The position numbers and the translations under genes were made by a program. From the NCBI RefSeq assembly GCF_051106095.1, contig NC_135788.1, positions 38,898,001-38,962,000 of the forward strand: a stretch of DNA of 64,000 nucleotides. The letters run 5' to 3'. The notes under the pieces were generated by a model, which worked only from the letters and a program-made list of their open reading frames with translations, was not told the origin of the DNA and ran no database searches. This DNA comes from Pogona vitticeps. Its lineage: Eukaryota > Chordata > Lepidosauria > Squamata > Agamidae. Of the stretch, positions 57,986-64,000 are shown in pieces; position 1 is the stretch's first letter; every line of letters starts with the position of its first letter.

Positions 57986-60900
57986 CACATTTTCAAAGGG
58001 GACTGAAAGATCATTTTGTGAGGAAAATTTGGGGACATCATCTGGTCAATATCTGTGTACAACTACAGACATAGTAATTAAAACAAACCTCTAAGACAAA
58101 AGAAATAACTGAATTATGTATATTGTTCAAAGTATTAGTTTACATCATTTAAGAGCAGTTGATGGCACATTCTTGTTTATTTCCAATGGCAAAGCTGCAA
58201 AAGTTGGATTGTTCTGCCTGCTGCCACTGATTGCATCACCGCTATCTTTCTTGGAGGTTTTATTTATTCAGTTTACTGGCACTTACAACACAATGTGCAG
58301 CTTTGGTTCAAGCATTAGTTGAGATATAGCCATTTGTCTTCTTTGGCACCCTTACAAAAGGGTGTTAACATTATTAGTATTTTTGCTATTCTACACATTG
58401 GCTTTGCAATGAGAAGGAGGGAATCTCCATTTGTGTAACTTGTTATCAATTGGGGATTGTCTGTTCTGCCTTCCTAATTTTTCATGCATCTTTCTCTCTT
58501 TTTTTATCTATGTAATTATTGGCTCACAGGTACACCTGGGGGTATTGCTTTCATGAAGTTTAATATCTTGGTTGTACTAGATCACATTTAATTTTCATAA
58601 TCTTTTAACAAACTAAATTCTTAATCAGAGAAAGGGGGGCAGTTTTTATAACACAGAGAGGAGATAGGGTAATCCTCTGCTTTGCAATAAAAACCCAGAA
58701 GACTTAAAGAGATTGCATGTTAGTTCTTTCTTTAATAAAGTATGCCAGACATTCGTATAGAGGAAAGATACAAATTTTCACAACTAAAAATGAACATCCA
58801 GTCATCTATATGGTTATCAGTCACCATTCTGCAGTAACATGATGGACATTGCATGCAATAGACCTGAATTAGTCATATGGTACAGATGCAAGAACAACAA
58901 ATGAGTCTGCAGTTGCTTGAGATTTGGAGTCCCACTTATTAATAGTAATCATCAGCCTTTTATACTGCATATTAATTTGATCAGATTATTATCCATGGAC
59001 TATATTACAAGGTTGTCTTTAGAAGACAGAATGAACTGATAAAGTGGGAGGTCCCTTCCAGTAATCGTAATATAAGGCAATATGGGGTTATGATTTAGTG
59101 TGTTTAGTTTTATGTTTATTCAATCCCATATACTTCCAGCATTACCAAAGAAGTAAACTCCAGTATCTAGCTGGGATACGCTAAAACACAGTATCACCAA
59201 ATTTGACTCATATAATTCAGATTTCTTCTTTCCATCAAGGAAATAGTAGACATATACTAAAATTATAGCAAAACGTTGGGGAAAAAAGCATGGTTTCAAC
59301 AACAACAAAAATGCATTTCAGAATTGCAGTGCTTTATGGCACTAAAACAATTATGACAAGAAAAAAAAGATGATCCCTGAATCAGGAAGACAGCAACAAC
59401 CAATCATAAAAGTAAAAAAATAAAAAATTACAAAACAGCAATCTTCTCCCTATAAAGTGAAAACTGATCTGTCACTCTCCAATTCCACTCTTATTTGGTT
59501 TTAAATGACAGTTTGTTCCAATGGACACTTTTCTCTGTGTCAAAACAGCAACAAATCTAAGCAGAGAGAAGTAAGGTTAGCCATGTTTAAAGGATCAAAA
59601 AATGAATCACCATCTGTTTAATCCTCTCTTATTGTCCTTGCAAATTCAAGGAAATTAAATAAACCTGCATGCTGAACATAAGGCTGAATTCTGAGGTGCT
59701 TTACAGAGGGAGTTTAAATGAGAAGGAATGCTAGGTTTAAGCTGGCACAGATGCCTTGCATAGCTACAATACATTTTATGTCTTTCATCCAGATCAATAG
59801 TCATGTGGCTCTTCTCTGCCACCTCCCCCAGCTTTATATGCTGTTAAGCTCTTTACGTAAACTCTTAGTATTACCCAACACTTCCACAAGACAGAAGAAC
59901 ATATTCTTGTGAAGAATTAATCAAGAGTCTCTGGACACATAGCTGTGAACCAGCCACCATATTTTTGGCTTTCTGCCCAGGACATGTATGGATAGAGACC
60001 TAACAAAAATATATATTATACTAAAACATCAACTGAAATTCTTGGGTAGTCAAATCACTCCACAGACTTATTTGTTTTGATTTAAAATATAGCTGCTAAT
60101 TTGCTATTCCCCACTTCCTCCAAAATCACCACCTCTGTTGCCCACAAAGTTGCTGGAATAATGCCCTCAACAGATGCACTGATGCTTTGGGGTTAGGTTG
60201 CAGTCTGATTTAGCATGACTCAGGCAGCAGATGGATGGCTAGAATTCTTAATGTGAGCTACAATTGCTATTCATTATTGTCCATATTTTCCTGCCCTAGC
60301 ATTTATTGTGCCACTGCATTATCTGGTTCTGACTACACTGCGCTGATTGAATAAAATGAATGTACAATAGACAAATAGAGTCTATTACTCATAAATAAAG
60401 CACTGAAAACATATTTCACCAGTATCTTTCTGCAGAACCGGGGAGGGGGTATAGTTTGTGTTGTTAATTCTAGTGACTTTCTTGTCATCATAACCAATGG
60501 TTCTAAAGATAAAGAAGTTAAACAACCTTTGTAAAACAAAACAAAAATGAACAAATGAACAATTCCACTCAAACTATTATAGCTAGCTATCTGAAAGATA
60601 AACTGCTAAATAGGCCACGATGAAATGAAAGATCCCACCTTGACCAGTGACTTAGTTTCACTAAGCCAAATTCATCTCTGGGATGTGGGAAATTAGTCAG
60701 TGAAATCTCGGGCAATGCTATACAGAGAGAGTTAGAAGGGAGTAAAGCCCACAACTGCAGCTTTTCCATGGAGGTATCACTTCTTAAATTGAAGATGCTG
60801 GATGGAGATTCAGGGCAAAAACCACCTCAAATTTTTAGACTCTAAAAGCTATAAAGGAATATAAGCACTACTCCATTAGCATGATTTACTGTGTGTTAGT

Positions 60901-61664
60901 TCTGGACACTGACCAATAAATTCTCCTTGGTTTCTCCTCTTATCGCAGTCACAGAACAAGCTGGTTCCAAAAATATTTTAGCCTACTCCAAAACTGTCAG
61001 ATAAATTTGCTCTTCAGGGTCATTGTAGAGACTAAAAGCACTCAAAATCTTACTGCCTCTGGTGGTAATAATGTAGTGAAGCAGACCGTGTGTATTTAAA
61101 GGGAGTAAACTTAAATTAACAAATTAATTTCAGCCAACTATTTTTACATGGTTGAAGAATACTGGAGCATGACGACCCACAATGAACTTTGTTCTTGGGC
61201 CTGAGGAATACAGTGAAGGTCCTGAAATAGCTACAAAAATATATTCCAGACAATGCTATAAAAGAAAACTTCAAGCAGATATGATACAAATGGGTTTATA
61301 TCTAAAGAGGACTTCAGTATGTGTTTCAGATAATTTAATACACATTTAATTTCTACTCCCTTACTTGGGAACTCTCATTTTGCCTTAAATTGCATTTTAT
61401 GAGGAGTATTTACTTTTTCTTGCCAGAATTTGAAATGATTATGATTTTTCCTTTGTTTCCTTCACAAGTGAGGACATCACTTGTTAATCCATGAGATTAT
61501 AGGTTAACATGTTATTCTACAAGGGAAGAGGCTATAAACTATTACCTCAATATTCCAAGAAGCTGTCTATAGAGTAAAATATGAGTACTGTACCTTTTGT
61601 CATAGATTACAGCTCAATATTATCACGAGGATATTTTAAAGGCAATCCTTGCATGTGTGCTCTC
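57986..61664. other. Unassigned, probably unique AT-rich sequence
   Basis: Nearly 3.7 kb without a repeat I recognise. ORFs are short. It lies downstream of gene B and may contain part of its 3' UTR or regulatory sequence. Confidence 0.45.
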
Positions 61665-61720
61665 TTTATTTTCTGGCTGACATGGATTACCTTTTCCATG
61701 TCTGTGCTCTGACTTGAATA

Positions 61721-61726
61721 TTTATT
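61721..61726 (-). promoter_or_regulatory. Candidate poly(A) signal AATAAA, gene B
   Basis: TTTATT on the plus strand reads AATAAA on the minus strand, about 110 nt past the gene B stop. A second AATAAA lies at 61665-61670. Confidence 0.45.
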
Positions 61727-61835
61727 AGGTATGACTCTTGAGTCCCTTTCAGAATCAGTTCTCCAGATCTGTAGAGCATCAGAGGCACATGCTGACATTC
61801 TGTAACTGCCCCCACAGATGTTCTGAATGGCTTAC

Positions 61836-62126
61836 TTAAATTTCCAAGGGGCTAACAATGGTAAATTCAGAATCCTTGCTGTTGTTGCTGCTGTCATCGT
61901 CAGGGCTGGAACTGAGGTTACTGGAAGAAGCGGATATGGAGCCCATCAGGGGATCAGAAAAGACTAAAGAAGAATGGCATGAAGCCTCTCTCTCAGTGCT
62001 CACATCCTTGCAGGTTGGCACAGTTTGCACATGTTCAGGAACAACATTAATGTTTCCCTCATCTTCTTTGGAAACTAGAATATAGTCATCTGTGCGCCTG
62101 TTGTCTGAGTTTGGATCACCAGGAAC
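61836..62126 (-). CDS. Gene B, last coding exon (cytoplasmic-type Ser/Asp-rich tail)
   Basis: This 291-nt exon encodes 96 residues and a TAA stop. The acceptor on the minus strand is CTTCTACTTCACAG|GTTCCTGG and the exon begins in phase 0. It starts 'VPGDPNSDNRRTDDYILVSK', has a Ser-rich centre ('GSISASSSNLSSS'), an acidic run ('PDDDSSNNSKD') and ends 'SEFTIVSPLEI'. Two stretches, 'DDYILV' and 'SEFTIV', fit the acidic-aromatic-x-x-hydrophobic pattern of LC3-interacting regions, but this short motif is common by chance. Tyr and Ser context would also suit phosphorylation-dependent binding. I do not recognise the family. The long open frame, biased composition and exact phase with two upstream exons support a real gene. 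Confidence 0.75.
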   Translation of the reverse strand, partial: VPGDPNSDNRRTDDYILVSKEDEGNINVVPEHVQTVPTCKDVSTEREASCHSSLVFSDPLMGSISASSSNLSSSPDDDSSNNSKDSEFTIVSPLEI

Positions 62127-62223
62127 CTGTGAAGTAGAAGAGCTTAGAATAAGTAATATAGTTGGAATAACCTCTTTTCTTTCTACGGTGTCTAACACAT
62201 TCATCATCACAGCAAGCACATAC

Positions 62224-62308
62224 CTTTACAGGTGTGGCCGTCGCTGCCTCCACCACCAGGGCTCCCTTGTAAAAGTATACGCCAGTAAAGGTACATATAA
62301 AGGGGATC
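62224..62308 (-). CDS. Gene B, internal exon (end of membrane helix, start of tail)
   Basis: This 85-nt exon has acceptor CCCATCTAG|GATCCCC and donor GTAAAG|GTATGTG. With two bases from the previous exon it reads 'LIPFICTFTGVYFYKGALVV' and 'EAATATPVK', and it closes at phase 0. The first half completes a hydrophobic helix begun in the previous exon; the second half is a small, Ala/Thr/Val-rich juxtamembrane piece. The intron behind it is only 97 bp and the one before it 756 bp. The phase match on both sides is the main evidence. The weak pyrimidine tract of the acceptor lowers certainty. Confidence 0.65.
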
Positions 62309-62394
62309 CTAGATGGGAGCTCTTTAAGCAGCGCCTTTCCTACAGATCATAAAGGATGAATGGGTTTACAGTGTTGAACAATTGCACACTTCCA

Positions 62395-62434
62395 TGTTTA
62401 CTTTAAGGAAGGTGTTCCTTCCTTAAGGTAAACA
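62395..62434. repeat. Short perfect-type hairpin in the gene B intron
   Basis: Arms of 18 bp (TGTTTACTTTAAGGAAGG and CCTTCCTTAAGGTAAACA) flank a 4-nt loop with one mismatch. It lies about 90 bp before the 62308 acceptor on the transcribed (minus) strand. It may be a tiny MITE remnant or a chance palindrome. Confidence 0.6.
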
Positions 62435-63064
62435 TATACAGGACTTTAGCTGTCTGAGGGCATTTGTAATCCTCTCACCAAAACTGTATTGCTGGCTTCC
62501 CAACACACAAGGATCTCTGTGTTTTTTTTATTCACACAATGACACATGGTTTGTTTCTCTTCATGGAGATAATCTCTATGAAGGAAGTATATCAAATGTG
62601 AAGTGCTCTTGGTGACTCACAATGAGAAGGGGAAAAGCACATTAATAATGGTGGATGATAACTATAGCACGGCAAGGAAAATACTGAAATATAACTTCGC
62701 TGAACAGTTAGTTTCAAATATAAAATCTAAGCTTATGTGCCACTGTTTGCATAAACGAATTTCACATGTCTATTTTCCTACAGCATCCGTTGCAATAGCT
62801 GAGCTTTTTCTACTGCTGATATTTCCAGTGGTGAAATTTCCCTCCATTCCTTCTTCTGCCAGTTTTCAGTTTAGGAGAACTCATACTGACAAGAAGCATG
62901 TTTTCACCCATCTGCCGCTGCTACTGAATAAACAGAATATGACAGAATTCTACTTCCAGTGGCTTTGAAAGTTAACAGTCTTACATTTAGTGCCATCTGG
63001 CTTCTTGGAACGTTTCTCCTGATGAATATCTCCTAGCAGGATGAAACTTATTTATATCACCTAC

Positions 63065-63294
63065 AGGAAAGAAAGAATCATTCCCAAATAGCATGTTTTA
63101 AGCAGGAATCCAGTTTCCAAGGGGGTTAATGTTTGAGCTTCTCCTTTATCATCCACAGAACTGTGAGGGTCCAGGTAAGGGAGCATATTTTCAAGAGTAG
63201 TAGTGGTCGTGGAACACTCATATAAGGAATTTCTCCTACTCTTGGTTGAGTGCAAGGCAGATGGGCAATGATACCCATTTGGTTCAGTTGCGGC
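63065..63294 (-). CDS. Gene B, upstream exon (Ser/Thr-rich region and start of membrane helix)
   Basis: This 230-nt exon, 76 codons plus two bases, has acceptor TCTTCTGACATTACAG|GCCGC and donor TTTCCT|GTAGGT. It reads 'AATEPNGYHCPSALHSTKSR' and 'RNSLYECSTTTTTLENMLPY', then an acidic stretch 'DPHSSVDDKGEAQTLTPLET', and begins a hydrophobic segment 'LLKTCYLGMILSF'. The frame would hit TAG at the very next codon, so splicing at this donor keeps it open and joins it in phase to the helix residues of the next exon. Together they form one membrane span of about 22-26 residues. Which side is cytosolic is not decided. 'SRRNS' resembles a basophilic kinase site. The family is not recognised. An L2-like LINE starts just upstream. 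Confidence 0.65.
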
Positions 63295-63339
63295 CTGTAA
63301 TGTCAGAAGAGGTGCCCGAGGCGCTAGTACACTGAAGAC

Positions 63340-64000
63340 CTGCTGCCTCCTTGCTCAACACTTGCCTATCATGGCTAATACAAGCATCCAATGGAGTTAC
63401 AGTAGATTGGGCTATTAACATCATCAATGCCTCACTGAGAAAGGGTTACCTTCTCCCATGTGTAAAGGAAACTATTATATGGCCCATCTTGAAATGGTCA
63501 AGTTTGGCAAAGGATAACCTAAATAACTTTAGGCCTGTTGCCAATATATCCTTCATCGGCAAGGTAATCGAGTGGGTGGTGGTGCAGCAGCTACCGGCAT
63601 TCCTAGAGAATTGTCTTGATCCATTCCATTCCTGATTCAGGCCACAGCATGATACCAAGACAGCACTGCTCACACAGCACAATGACCTTTTAAGGGAGAC
63701 CAACAAGGGAGGAGTCATCTTGGATCTCTCAGAGACTTTTGATACCATTGACCATGGTATCCTCCTGGATAGATTCTTGGATGTGGGGATTGGAGGCCTG
63801 GCGCTCTGCTGGCTCCTATCCTTCCTTGAGGGTTGTGTCCAGAGAGTGCAGCTTGGGGAAGAATTGTCGATTCCCTGGTACCTCAATTGTGGGGTGCCTC
63901 AGAAGCTGTCAATCCCCCCAATGCTTTTTAACATCTATGTAAATCCATTGGGGGAGGTCATCTGGAGATTTGGAGTGTATTGTCATCAGTATGCTCTTAT
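63340..64000 (+). mobile_element. L2-like LINE, RT fragment running off the window
   Basis: RT words are visible: 'NNFRPVANISFIGKVIEWVV', 'GGVILDLSETFDTIDHGILL', 'LNCGVPQKLSIPPMLFNIYV' and 'GEVIWRFGVYCHQYA' just before the edge, where the YADD box begins. The pattern 'PMLFNIY...PLGEVI..FG...CHQYADD' is typical of L2-like LINEs in reptiles. An in-frame TGA follows 'LDPFHS' at about 63633-63635. The 3' part lies outside. Confidence 0.8.

Noticed and set aside
62985-63032. Possible 48-nt minus-strand exon between CTGCTAG and AAAT|GTAAGA
   Set aside because: Neither of its open frames joins in phase to the 62308 exon, and the 63065-62308 join already keeps the frame open.

Overview
The window is vertebrate nuclear DNA, most likely from a squamate reptile (probably a lizard). 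It is AT-rich, poor in genes and crowded with repeats. The repeat set supports this placement: an almost complete Bov-B LINE plus several Bov-B 3' ends, CR1 and L2-like LINEs, older RTE relatives, tRNA-headed SINEs of the reptilian kind, Penelope-like elements, a DIRS-like element, and MITEs with TA or 8-bp target duplications. Species and chromosome cannot be read from the sequence. There are no bacterial genes, operons or CRISPR arrays.

Two host genes are visible, each as its 3' end, and they converge. Gene A (+ strand) has three coding exons at 7478-7553, 13255-13364 and 17371-17550. Their phases join cleanly into an acidic, helix-rich C-terminus of about 121 residues, followed by an 0.85-kb 3' UTR. 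Gene B (- strand) has three exons at 63294-63065, 62308-62224 and 62126-61836. They splice in phase into about 201 residues: a Ser/Thr-rich stretch, one predicted membrane helix that spans an exon junction, and a Ser/Asp-rich tail ending in a short hydrophobic motif. I do not recognise either family. The 5' ends of both genes lie outside the window or were not found.

Layout: 1-7.4 kb holds mariner-like and hAT-like MITEs, an RTE fragment split by a MITE, and a Penelope RT fragment. 7.4-18.4 kb is gene A, with a SINE, CR1 and MITEs in its introns. 18.4-24.3 kb holds MITEs, the 3.2-kb Bov-B and a long (CA)n(GA)n tract. 25-33 kb holds a second mariner-like MITE, SINEs and a Penelope-like element with its GIY-YIG region. 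33.3-39.1 kb is a decayed DIRS-like element with inverted ends and an internal complementary region. 39-51 kb holds RTE, CR1 and Bov-B pieces, a nearly palindromic SINE pair and a solo LTR. 53.8-58 kb is a nest: RTE fragment, a Bov-B copy with a 10-bp duplication, then a 2.8-kb LINE interrupted by a DIRS-end remnant. 58-61.8 kb looks unique. 61.8-63.3 kb is gene B, and an L2-like LINE runs off the right edge.

I see no new molecular system. The most useful results are the spliced model of gene B, the internal complementary region of the DIRS-like element, the inverted SINE pair, and the datable nested insertions. All family names come from reading the sequence by eye; no database search was run.
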